A stretch of 5,246 nucleotides of DNA, from contig JAAUPH010000200.1 of the NCBI GenBank assembly GCA_012035435.1, positions 1 to 5,246 on the forward strand, given 5' to 3'. Both the position numbers and the translations under genes were made by a program. Every line of letters begins with the position of its first letter. Within the stretch, counting starts at the first letter, position 1. The DNA comes from Sphingopyxis sp. (GTDB lineage: Bacteria; Pseudomonadota; Alphaproteobacteria; Sphingomonadales; Sphingomonadaceae). This document shows, one piece after another, positions 1 to 5,246 of this stretch. The notes beneath the pieces are model-generated. The model saw only the letters and a program-made list of their open reading frames with translations. It was not told the DNA's origin and ran no database searches.

Positions 1-195
1 GCCCGCGACCGCGTCGGCCGCCGTGTCCATCACATCGTGGCAAAAGCCCAGGTCTGCCGCAGCGGCGCGGTTGGCGTCGTTGGCGTCATAGCCGGTGACG
101 CGCACCTGTGGCAGACAAGCGCGCAGCGCGCGCGCGACCGACGAGCCGATCAGCCCCAACCCGATGATCGCAACATGGCTGAACGGCGCGGTCAT
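1..195 (-). CDS. tyrC: Prephenate/arogenate (cyclohexadienyl) dehydrogenase, N-terminal fragment cut by the window edge
   Basis: The enzyme oxidatively decarboxylates prephenate and/or arogenate using NAD(P), on the cytoplasmic route to tyrosine. Only the first 65 codons are present and the rest lies left of the window. The protein starts MTAPFSHVAIIGLGLIGSS, a classic Rossmann dinucleotide-binding start: beta strand, then GLGLIGSS at about residues 12-19, followed by helix ARALRA and a second strand VRVTGYDAND. The Asp in GYD sits where the acidic residue binding the NAD ribose is expected, which favours NAD over NADP. The ATG lies only 4 bp after the hisC stop, so the two genes are almost certainly co-transcribed and perhaps translationally coupled. 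A GGGGC stretch about 10-15 bases upstream is a weak ribosome-binding site at best. The symbol tyrC follows the Zymomonas usage; tyrA would also be acceptable. The catalytic domain is out of view, so prephenate versus arogenate preference cannot be judged. Confidence 0.88.
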   Translation of the reverse strand, partial: MTAPFSHVAIIGLGLIGSSVARALRACLPQVRVTGYDANDANRAAAADLGFCHDVMDTAADAVAG

Positions 196-199
196 CCGG

Positions 200-1309
200 T
201 CAATTCGCCCCAAGCAAGCTGCGGATCGCGGCGGCCACGCCGCGCGTCTCGTCCTCCGTACCGATGGTGATGCGCAATCCGTGGGGCAGACCCTGTCCGG
301 GCAGCCAGCGGACGATATAGCCCGCGTCCATCAACCCCTTATACACCGTCTCCGCGCTCACCGCGCCTTCGAACAGGATCAGCAGGAAATTGCACGCCGA
401 GGGCACGACGCGCAGGCCGTGGTTGCTGAGCTGCGTCATCTCGCCCGCCAGCCAGCTGCGCCATCGGCGGTTATGCTCGCGGCTGTGCTGGACGAATTCA
501 TCGTCGCCGATCGCCGCAATCGCCGCCATCTGGCCGCAGCGGGTGACGTTGAAAGGCGCGCGAATACGGTGCAGCGCGTCGATGATGGCGGCGCTGGCAT
601 AGCCCCAGCCGATCCGCTCGGCAGCCAGCCCGTGGATTTTGGAGAAAGTGCGGGTGACAAACACATTGGCCGCGCCTTCGGCGAGCGCCAGCCCGTGATC
701 ATCCTCATCCGCCTCCAGATATTCGGCATAGGCCTGGTCAAGCACGAACAGCACGTCGGTGGGCAGCGCGGCGTGTAGCCGTGCAATGTCGGCCCGGCTG
801 GTCAGCGTGCCGGTGGGATTGTTGGGATTGGCCAGATAGACGACCCGCGTGCGCGGCGTGACCGCGGCAAGCAGCGCGTCTACGTCGGTCGCATACTCCT
901 TGTCCGGCGCAATCACCGGCGTCGCGCCCACCCGGCGCGTGGCAATGTCGTAAACGGCAAAGCCATAGCGGACATAGACAATCTCATCCCCCGGCCCGGC
1001 AAAGGCGCTGGCGGCCAGATGCAGCAGCTCGTCCGACCCGGTGCCATAGATGATCCGCGCCGGATCCAGATCATATTTGCCCGCAATGGCCGCGCGCAGC
1101 TCTGCCGCGCCGGGATCGGGATAGCGGGTGAGGTCATCGGCTGCTGCAATAAACGCGGCCCGCGCCGCTGCGCCGGTGCCCAGTGGATTTTCATTCGCGC
1201 TTAGCTTGGCCAGCGGACGGCCATCGTCGCTGGTGGCCTTGCCAGGCACATAGGGAGCAATGCCCATGATCCAGGGCTTGGGCGCGGGGGCGAGTGCTGT
1301 GTCAGTCAT
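200..1309 (-). CDS. hisC: Histidinol-phosphate aminotransferase (PLP-dependent, class I/II)
   Basis: This cytoplasmic, PLP-dependent enzyme converts imidazole-acetol phosphate plus glutamate to histidinol phosphate in histidine synthesis. Relatives in this group also transaminate aromatic keto acids, which suits its place beside a tyrosine-pathway dehydrogenase. The 369-residue product has the normal family length. Visible landmarks are APYVPGK (about 18-24), the [10 protein letters not shown] substrate/PLP segment (about 35-44), GTGSDELL (about 89-96), NPNNPTG (161-167, PLP-contacting Asn), LDQAYAEY with Asp191 and Tyr194, the Schiff-base lysine Lys224 in [14 protein letters not shown], phosphate-contacting Arg232, and LRITIG with Arg346 for the substrate carboxylate. 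The frame stays open upstream to about 1447, but that stretch is low-complexity, has no family similarity and would begin with TTG. The ATG at 1309 gives the usual MTDT...KPWI start. No Shine-Dalgarno sequence precedes it: the 10 bases before the ATG are C-rich. The stop lies 4 bp before the next gene. Identity is secure; the start is fairly sure. Confidence 0.95.
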   Translation of the reverse strand: MTDTALAPAPKPWIMGIAPYVPGKATSDDGRPLAKLSANENPLGTGAAARAAFIAAADDLTRYPDPGAAELRAAIAGKYDLDPARIIYGTGSDELLHLAASAFAGPGDEIVYVRYGFAVYDIATRRVGATPVIAPDKEYATDVDALLAAVTPRTRVVYLANPNNPTGTLTSRADIARLHAALPTDVLFVLDQAYAEYLEADEDDHGLALAEGAANVFVTRTFSKIHGLAAERIGWGYASAAIIDALHRIRAPFNVTRCGQMAAIAAIGDDEFVQHSREHNRRWRSWLAGEMTQLSNHGLRVVPSACNFLLILFEGAVSAETVYKGLMDAGYIVRWLPGQGLPHGLRITIGTEDETRGVAAAIRSLLGAN

Positions 1310-1617
1310 GGAGGGGGCGTTAGAGCAAGAGCAGGGAGGGGGCAACAGAGCCGAAAGACTCAACCTGCCGCCTGCCCAGAAGCGGCGCCGTGCTTCGGTC
1401 GATTTAGCCATATCAGGGGCTGGCCGATCCCGGACATCCCTCCACAATCACGATCTGAGGCGCGTGGGCCGGTGTGATTATGGCGGCGTGCGACAAGGTT
1501 TCGAATATTCACAGGGTCATCGACATTGGCATTTGCGATACCCGCGCAAGCAACGGCCTAAAATTCCTGCTGGTTGCGCCGCCTGGTGATCGACGTGGGA
1601 CAATATCGTCACGTCTA

Positions 1618-1632
1618 TGGACCGTTCGTCCC
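1618..1632 (+). promoter_or_regulatory. Candidate LytTR (AlgR-type) binding box, copy 1
   Basis: TGGACCGTTCGTCCC contains CCGTTCGTC exactly, the core recognition sequence described for AlgR of Pseudomonas, whose DNA-binding domain is LytTR. It lies about 105 bp upstream of the receptor start codon, and a LytTR regulator is encoded just beyond the receptor. An exact 9-base match on either strand is expected by chance only about 0.04 times in a window this size. The functional link to the local regulator is an inference, since LytTR proteins from distant bacteria differ in specificity. Confidence 0.4.
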
Positions 1633-1643
1633 AAATGATTTGG
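1631..1643. repeat. 13-bp palindrome CCAAATGATTTGG
   Basis: Two perfect 6-bp arms flank a central G, directly abutting the AlgR-like box on its downstream side. The size and symmetry suit a dimeric helix-turn-helix operator, or the two elements could form one composite site. A 6-bp-arm palindrome in about 425 bp is not rare, so the call is tentative. Confidence 0.3.
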
Positions 1644-1690
1644 CGGTAACGCCTCGGCTCGTCCATTTCCTTGGTTATCGGCGCTCCTGG

Positions 1691-1705
1691 TGGACCGCTC
1701 GTTCC
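1691..1705 (+). promoter_or_regulatory. Candidate LytTR-type box, copy 2 (direct repeat of 1618-1632)
   Basis: TGGACCGCTCGTTCC matches the upstream box at 13 of 15 positions in the same orientation. The start-to-start distance is 73 bp, close to seven helical turns, so both would face the same side of the DNA. LytTR regulators commonly bind direct repeats on one face, although usually closer together. A weaker related stretch, CGGCTCGTCC at 1655-1664, lies between the two. Copy 2 is only 30 bp from the receptor start codon, so it may overlap the promoter or the mRNA start. Confidence 0.33.
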
Positions 1706-1723
1706 GACACAGGCCGTCAGTTC

Positions 1724-1728
1724 GAGGA
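1724..1728 (+). promoter_or_regulatory. Ribosome-binding site of the TonB-receptor gene
   Basis: GAGGA lies 6 bases before the ATG at 1735, a good Shine-Dalgarno match and spacing. It fixes the start at the codon that also gives a clean signal peptide. hisC and metX, by contrast, have no such site. Confidence 0.7.
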
Positions 1729-1734
1729 ACATAG

Positions 1735-3653
1735 ATGGGCAAATCTTTTCGTTTTATTCTGTTAGCAAGTCTGGCTCCGCTGGTATCGGGCGCTGTTCTT
1801 GCGCAGGAGCCGCAGCCTGAAAACCAGGATGTGGTGGACCGCGCCGACGATGCATTCGGCGTCCGGGTTGGGGTCGAACGTTTCGGCCTATACTCGGAGA
1901 GCCTCGTACGTGGGTTTAGCCTTGAGGCTGCTGCCAATTACCGCATCGACGATCTTTACTATGTCCCCGCTGGTACGCCGTCCAACCCGACGATCGATGT
2001 CGCGACCATCCGGGTAGGCCTCAGTGCCGTACCCTTCGATTTCCCCGCACCATCGGGTGTCGTCGACTATGTGCTACGGCAGGCCGCGACGAGCCCTTCC
2101 TCACGGTGCGGACCGGTATCGACCGCTATGAAAGCATCTTCGTGGAGAGCGATTTTTCGGTTGGCTCGCCTAAGCTGGGTTTTGCGGGAGGCTTTCAGGC
2201 CTATCCATCATCGCAATATGCCGACGGGTCGTATGGCAATTTCTATTCGGTCGGCCTTGTTCCGCAATGGCGGCCAAGCGACAGGACGCGGGTTCGCGCT
2301 CTGGCGGGAGCGAGCCGTTGGCGCTATTCGGGCGATGAGGGATATGTGGCGGGCGGCACGATACTGCCCCCGGTGATCGGCCAATTGCGGCGACTTGGGG
2401 TGCCCAATGGCAAGTTCGAACAACGCATCGCGAACTATGGCGTGATGCTCGATCAGGATTTGGGCTTTGCAGAATTGAAAGCGGGAGGATTTTATTCACG
2501 GCGGCAAACCCCTTTCGCCGATTTCACGATAGTTTCCGGCCTTGACGCCGAGGGACGCGGTCGGGCGACGCTCTTCACATCCCCCGATCTCGATACCAAA
2601 ACATGGTCGGGCGAGGCCAGCCTGACCAAGCGCTTCCGGACCGGGGACTGGCAACACCGCGTGCTGGCGAAGGTCCGGCTGCGATCGACCGATGCGGTCA
2701 ATCCGCTTGGCCGGGCGATTGATTTGGGCCGCGTCGCTATCGGCGACAAACCGCTTTTGCCCATACTGATCGACCGATCGCCCACCGGCGTTGAAACGCG
2801 CAACGAGATAGACCAGCGCGCCTTTGGGTTAAGCTACCGCCTTGCCCGCGGGAACAACCTGGAACTGCGCGTCGGCGTCCAGCGCATGCGCTATCAAAAG
2901 CGGGTGACGCGAACCGGTGAGGTCGGCAACGAGACGCTCGACAACGACTGGCTCTACAATGGCTCGATCGTGTGGCAGCCGACCAAAGGCGTGACCGCCT
3001 TTGCCAGCTATACACGCGGTCTTGAAGAATCGGGCACGGCTCCGGCCAGCGCCACCAATCGCAACGAGGTTCTGCCCGCGGTGCTGGCACGCCAGGCAGA
3101 GCTTGGGGTTCGCGTCGAATTCACGCCGACCGTTTCGCTGGGTGTTTCCGGCTTTACTATCAGCAAACCGACCCCCGCTTTCGATGCGAGCGGCGCGTTC
3201 CGGCTGCTTGGCAATGCACGCTATGACGGCATCGAAGGTTCGCTGAACGCCCGCTTCGACAATGGCCTTGCGCTTGTGCTCGGTGCGGTCGCTATCGACC
3301 TCGATCGCCGCTCCGGCCCCGATGCGCCGATATTTGCACCAGCGGGCCTTGCTGCAATCCAGGGACTTATTGGGGCAACCTACACGCCGACATTTGCCAA
3401 GGAATTCAGCTTCGATACGCAAATCAACCTACAGGGGCCGCGCTGGGTCGATGCTGGTAACACGCTGCGCACTTCGGGCTTTGCCACCGTCAACCTCGGC
3501 GCGCGCTATCAACTCGGCAATGGCGGACCCAATATCCGCGTGCAAGTCGTGAACGCTACGAACACGCGGCAGTGGTCCGCCTTGCCCTCGCAGCTGCTGG
3601 GCTTTGTCGTGCCGCGAACGTTCAGACTGGTGGTGTCACAGACGCTGGGCTAG
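1735..3653 (+). pseudogene. TonB-dependent outer-membrane receptor, frameshifted near base 2082
   Basis: TonB-dependent receptors are outer-membrane beta-barrels that import siderophores, vitamins or other ligands using energy from TonB-ExbBD. The first frame (1735 to about 2082, 116 codons) begins with a signal peptide, MGKSFRFILLASLAPLVSG, with a likely cut after VLA (residue 23). A compact plug follows: FGVRVGVERFGLYSESLVRG, NYRIDDLYYV, and PSGVVDYVLR at about 106-115. The remainder continues in another frame from about 2082 to the stop at 3653 (about 523 residues). It is rich in alternating beta strands, as in VGLVPQWRPSDRTRVRALAG, ending in a last strand FRLVVSQTLG. Joining the frames gives about 639 residues, short for the superfamily. 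One missing base, most simply a G beside 2082-2083, restores continuity (VLRQ|GRDEPF). Unrepaired, translation runs out of frame to a stop at 2374-2376. There is no slippery heptamer and no good internal start. Substrate unknown. It may be a true pseudogene or a sequencing error. Confidence 0.82.
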
Positions 3654-3714
3654 CAACGCGGCGGCAAACGGTCGCCCTTGAACCATGATCTGCCGGTCCG
3701 GCATTCCGTGGAAA

Positions 3715-3733
3715 TGCGGCTAGTTTTGCCGCA
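3715..3733 (-). terminator. Hairpin over the lytTR stop codon, possible weak terminator
   Basis: TGCGGC and GCCGCA form a perfect 6-bp stem around a 7-base loop that contains most of the TAG stop codon. On the minus strand the stem is followed by only a short TTTCC tract, so any intrinsic termination would be weak. A second small hairpin (TGCCG/CGGCA with a 3-base loop, 3691-3703) lies just beyond it. The 66 bp between the convergent receptor and regulator genes is where terminators would be expected. Confidence 0.3.
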
Positions 3734-4562
3734 ATCGAGCGATGAAATCGGGGGCATAGGCCTTCCCCAGCGGGCACGCTTCCCCACTGTCAAGGCGTAT
3801 GATCGGTGCGCGGGCATGTCGCACGGCGCTTACATCGACGATGCGATTGGCATTAACGATCAAGGTGCGGTGGCTTCGCGCGAAACCATATGGCTCAAGC
3901 TGCTTTTCGGCCTGCGAAAGCGTCATGCGGACCGTGTGGACACGGTCATCGGCGTGAATCTCGCAATAATTTCCCGCAGACTTCACACAGCGAATGCTCG
4001 ACGGTCTGAGCAACAAGGAGGGTGACTGCGGAAAAGATATCCAGTCTTCGTGAGTGACGATGTCCGGCGTCCTCGGCTGCACCCGAAACCGGTGCAGCAA
4101 GGACAAACAAACGAGCAAGGCGGACAATGCGGCGACGACTGGCAGCAAGTCGTACATGCGTTCGATCCACCGCACCGGGAAGTCTGCATTGTCGATGCCG
4201 GAAACGATGAGATGCACCGAAGCGCCTATGGTGACGCCCATCGCCACGAAAGCCATCCACAATGATGCGGCCGCTTGCACGCCCCGGCCTGCAAAGCTGC
4301 CGAATTCGGCAATTTTGCGCCAGAACAGGCGCGCCGCGACGGCGCAAGGGATGCCCATCGCCAGCCCCCAGCGCAGCGAAACATCGGTCGGGACCGCCGC
4401 TGCATCGAACCAGCTGTGGATTTGGCAATATCCGGCGAACATCAGGACCGCGATCGCGCCGGTAGCCGTCATCGGCGGCAGTTCTGCACGAAGCGGTGGG
4501 CGGCGCGTTTCGGCAATCATGGGATTGGTGAATAGCTCGACGGCCGTGCTTGCAAAACTCAT
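3720..4562 (-). CDS. Membrane-anchored LytTR-family transcription regulator (four TM segments plus C-terminal LytTR domain)
   Basis: This is predicted to be a one-component regulator that stays in the inner membrane and binds DNA with a cytoplasmic C-terminal domain. With the ATG at 4562 the protein has 280 residues. Four hydrophobic segments lie at about 31-52, 63-81, 99-122 and 136-159. The LytTR domain spans about 182-278, with hallmark CVKSAGNYCEIH (around 192-203), VRMTLSQAEKQL, GFARSHRTLIVNANRI (Arg229, His231, Arg232, Asn237) and a final strand DSGEACPLGKAY. There is no receiver domain, so it is not a standard two-component response regulator; the membrane part is presumably the sensor. 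It converges on the receptor gene, 66 bp apart, suggesting a functional pair. The frame stays open upstream to 4808, but that would overlap metX. No start has a Shine-Dalgarno site; ATGs at 4520 (266 residues) and 4472 are alternatives, so the N-terminus is uncertain. The signal sensed is unknown. Confidence 0.9.
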   Translation of the reverse strand: MSFASTAVELFTNPMIAETRRPPLRAELPPMTATGAIAVLMFAGYCQIHSWFDAAAVPTDVSLRWGLAMGIPCAVAARLFWRKIAEFGSFAGRGVQAAASLWMAFVAMGVTIGASVHLIVSGIDNADFPVRWIERMYDLLPVVAALSALLVCLSLLHRFRVQPRTPDIVTHEDWISFPQSPSLLLRPSSIRCVKSAGNYCEIHADDRVHTVRMTLSQAEKQLEPYGFARSHRTLIVNANRIVDVSAVRHARAPIIRLDSGEACPLGKAYAPDFIARLRQN

Positions 4563-4566
4563 TTTC

Positions 4567-4575
4567 GACGAATGG
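4567..4575 (-). promoter_or_regulatory. Candidate LytTR-type box at the lytTR gene start
   Basis: Read on the minus strand this is CCATTCGTC, 8 of 9 bases matching the CCGTTCGTC box found ahead of the receptor. It ends 4 bases before the regulator's proposed ATG, so binding there would suit autorepression, or the true start may be the ATG at 4520. About one such one-mismatch match is expected by chance in the window, so this is only suggestive. Confidence 0.22.
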
Positions 4576-4697
4576 TGTAAGGCCACTTCAAGGAGGAAAA
4601 GAACTGGATTGCCAGAACAGCCCACGTGAAATTGCTTGATCGACCGCCCACGTCGCTCGACCGTTGCCATAGTGACCGATGACCCATGTTTGGTGCA

Positions 4698-4742
4698 GGT
4701 CAATGTTACCAATCCCGGCAACTTGCTCCCCCCACATTGACA
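4698..4742. repeat. Inverted repeat GTCAATGT / ACATTGAC upstream of metX
   Basis: Perfect 8-bp arms at 4699-4706 and 4734-4741 are separated by 27 bases. Allowing a 2-base bulge, the flanks AGGT and ACCT extend the pairing. The right arm overlaps the proposed -35 of metX. The left arm places the same ACATTGAC on the opposite strand, pointing toward the lytTR gene. It could be a two-site operator or, if transcribed, an RNA stem. Chance recurrence of an 8-bp pair in about 210 bp is not negligible. Confidence 0.35.
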
Positions 4743-4765
4743 CCTTTCTCCGCCGCCCCTAGCCC
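4737..4765 (+). promoter_or_regulatory. Putative sigma-70-type promoter of metX
   Basis: A consensus TTGACA at 4737-4742 is followed, after a 17-bp spacer, by TAGCCC at 4760-4765, a poor -10. The predicted transcription start falls about 7 bases later, at or next to the metX ATG (4773). Together with the absence of a Shine-Dalgarno sequence, this suggests a leaderless mRNA. The -35 is convincing and the -10 is not. Confidence 0.38.
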
Positions 4766-4772
4766 GCGCCTT

Positions 4773-5246
4773 ATGGCCACCGCTATCCGCCAGATGGAGC
4801 ATCAGCATATTGTCCTGCCCCAGCCGCTGTCGCTCGACAGCGGGGCTGCACTCGCGGACGTGGTGGTGGCGTATCAGGCCTATGGCGCGCTCAACGCCGC
4901 GCGCGATAATGCGATATTATTGTGCCATGCGCTGACAATGGACCAATATGTCGCCAGCCCTCATCCGGTGACGGGCAAGCCGGGGTGGTGGGACCGGGTG
5001 GTTGGGCCGGGGCTGACTATCGATACCGACCGCTATAATGTGATTTGCGCCAATGTGCTGGGCAGTTGCATGGGATCGACCGGGCCGGGGAGCGCGGACC
5101 CCGCGAGCGGCGCGCCCTTTGCGATGCGGCTGCCGGTGGTCACGATTGCCGATATGGTGCGGGCGCAGATGGCGCTGCTCGATGCGCTGGGCATCGAACG
5201 GCTGCATGCCGTGATCGGCGGTTCGATGGGGGGGATGCAGGCGCTC
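4773..5246 (+). CDS. metX: Homoserine O-acyltransferase (MetX, alpha/beta-hydrolase fold), N-terminal part cut by the window edge
   Basis: MetX acylates the hydroxyl of homoserine with acetyl-CoA (succinyl-CoA in some members), the committing step of methionine synthesis in the cytoplasm. The first 158 codons are present. Landmarks are [26 protein letters not shown] (about 28-55), [17 protein letters not shown] (about 58-74), the family signature [18 protein letters not shown] (about 88-105), and the nucleophile elbow [11 protein letters not shown] with catalytic Ser151. The Asp and His of the triad lie beyond the right edge, so acetyl versus succinyl preference cannot be judged. One oddity is Met56 in HALTMDQ, where relatives generally have Gly (HALTGD). 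The ATG at 4773 is chosen because the N-terminus then resembles relatives; the ATG at 4794 is possible. Neither has a ribosome-binding site. In related bacteria metW usually follows, but it is out of view here. It is transcribed away from lytTR. Confidence 0.94.
   Translation, partial: MATAIRQMEHQHIVLPQPLSLDSGAALADVVVAYQAYGALNAARDNAILLCHALTMDQYVASPHPVTGKPGWWDRVVGPGLTIDTDRYNVICANVLGSCMGSTGPGSADPASGAPFAMRLPVVTIADMVRAQMALLDALGIERLHAVIGGSMGGMQAL

Larger units (their letters stand above)
1310..1734. other. Intergenic region between divergent hisC and TonB-receptor genes
   Basis: This 425-bp stretch holds no reading frame that looks like protein; the open frames crossing it are Arg/Pro/Gly-rich and lack ribosome-binding sites. 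It must carry the promoters of hisC (leftward) and the receptor (rightward), but I found no pair of -35/-10 hexamers good enough to call for either. What can be seen is an AlgR-like CCGTTCGTC box at 1622-1630, a near-repeat of it 73 bp downstream, a 13-bp palindrome at 1631-1643, the 8-bp palindrome GAATATTC at 1503-1510, and a 6-bp inverted repeat (AATCAC at 1446-1451, GTGATT at 1474-1479). The last two are short enough to be chance. Confidence 0.6.

Noticed and set aside
95..778. Long plus-strand open frame (227 codons) opposite hisC
   Set aside because: It is antisense to a clearly conserved hisC, is Arg/Ala-rich with no domain pattern, and lacks a ribosome-binding site; it is a by-product of high GC.
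1310..1447. N-terminal extension of hisC upstream of the ATG at 1309
   Set aside because: It would begin at a TTG, adds 46 low-complexity residues not seen in HisC proteins, and the downstream ATG gives the normal family start.
1446..1479. AATCAC/GTGATT inverted repeat in the hisC upstream region
   Set aside because: Six-base arms with a 22-base gap are expected by chance in a region of this length, and nothing else marks the site.
1509..1937. Minus-strand open frame of 142 codons over the receptor start
   Set aside because: It runs antisense to the signal peptide and plug coding sequence, has Arg/Ser/Pro-rich composition, and resembles no protein I know.
2829..3422. Minus-strand open frame of 197 codons inside the receptor
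   Set aside because: It is the antisense of a convincing beta-barrel coding sequence, with no start signal and no recognisable motif.
2106..3653. The barrel part as an independent gene starting at GTG 2106
   Set aside because: It would have no signal peptide, plug or ribosome-binding site, and its sequence continues the upstream frame exactly; a frameshift explains it better.
4590..4628. AAGGAGG at 4590-4596 on the plus strand as the ribosome-binding site of a small gene
   Set aside because: The only nearby start is a TTG followed by a few codons and a stop, so no plausible product results; it is probably fortuitous.
4054..4629. Plus-strand open frame of 191 codons opposite the LytTR gene
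   Set aside because: The minus strand encodes clear transmembrane helices and a LytTR domain over the same bases; the plus product has no features.
4563..4772. SAM-type riboswitch upstream of metX
   Set aside because: The sequence does not match the SAM-II pattern as I remember it, and the probable transcription start lies at the ATG, leaving no room for a leader RNA.
4563..4808. N-terminal extension of the LytTR protein to 4808
   Set aside because: It would overlap the metX start on the opposite strand, and the added 82 residues look like translated promoter DNA.

Overview
The window looks like chromosomal DNA of an alphaproteobacterium, most likely a sphingomonad (Sphingomonas, Sphingopyxis or Sphingobium-like). 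It is GC-rich, and the encoded HisC, TyrA/TyrC-type dehydrogenase and MetX read like sphingomonad housekeeping proteins. The hisC–tyrC linkage is known from Zymomonas mobilis, a member of the same order. The TonB-dependent receptor also has the layout I associate with sphingomonads. The genus call is an inference from memory and was not tested by a search.

Layout. (1) Positions 1-1309, minus strand: a two-gene amino-acid biosynthesis unit. hisC (histidinol-phosphate aminotransferase) is followed after 4 bp by the first 65 codons of a prephenate/arogenate dehydrogenase gene that runs off the left edge. (2) Positions 1310-1734: a 425-bp intergenic region with no convincing gene. It holds the start regions of hisC (leftward) and the receptor (rightward), plus sites resembling AlgR/LytTR-type boxes and a 13-bp palindrome. 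(3) Positions 1735-3653, plus strand: a TonB-dependent outer-membrane receptor gene broken by one apparent single-base frameshift near 2082. (4) Positions 3720-4562, minus strand, convergent with the receptor: a membrane-anchored transcription regulator with four predicted transmembrane segments and a C-terminal LytTR DNA-binding domain. (5) Positions 4563-4772: a divergent promoter region with an inverted repeat over a good -35 element. (6) Position 4773 to the right edge, plus strand: the first 158 codons of metX (homoserine O-acyltransferase, methionine synthesis).

How it fits together. The outer genes make histidine, tyrosine and methionine precursors. As I recall, hisC/tyrC and metX are close neighbours in other alphaproteobacteria, so the receptor and LytTR gene look like a two-gene accessory cassette placed between them. 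The most interesting hypothesis is that the LytTR membrane protein senses something at the cell envelope and controls the receptor through CCGTTCGTC-like sites ahead of the receptor gene, and perhaps ahead of its own gene. The receptor frameshift means that in this genome the target may be inactive, unless the shift is a sequencing error.

No rRNA, tRNA, CRISPR array, insertion sequence, phage gene or origin is visible.
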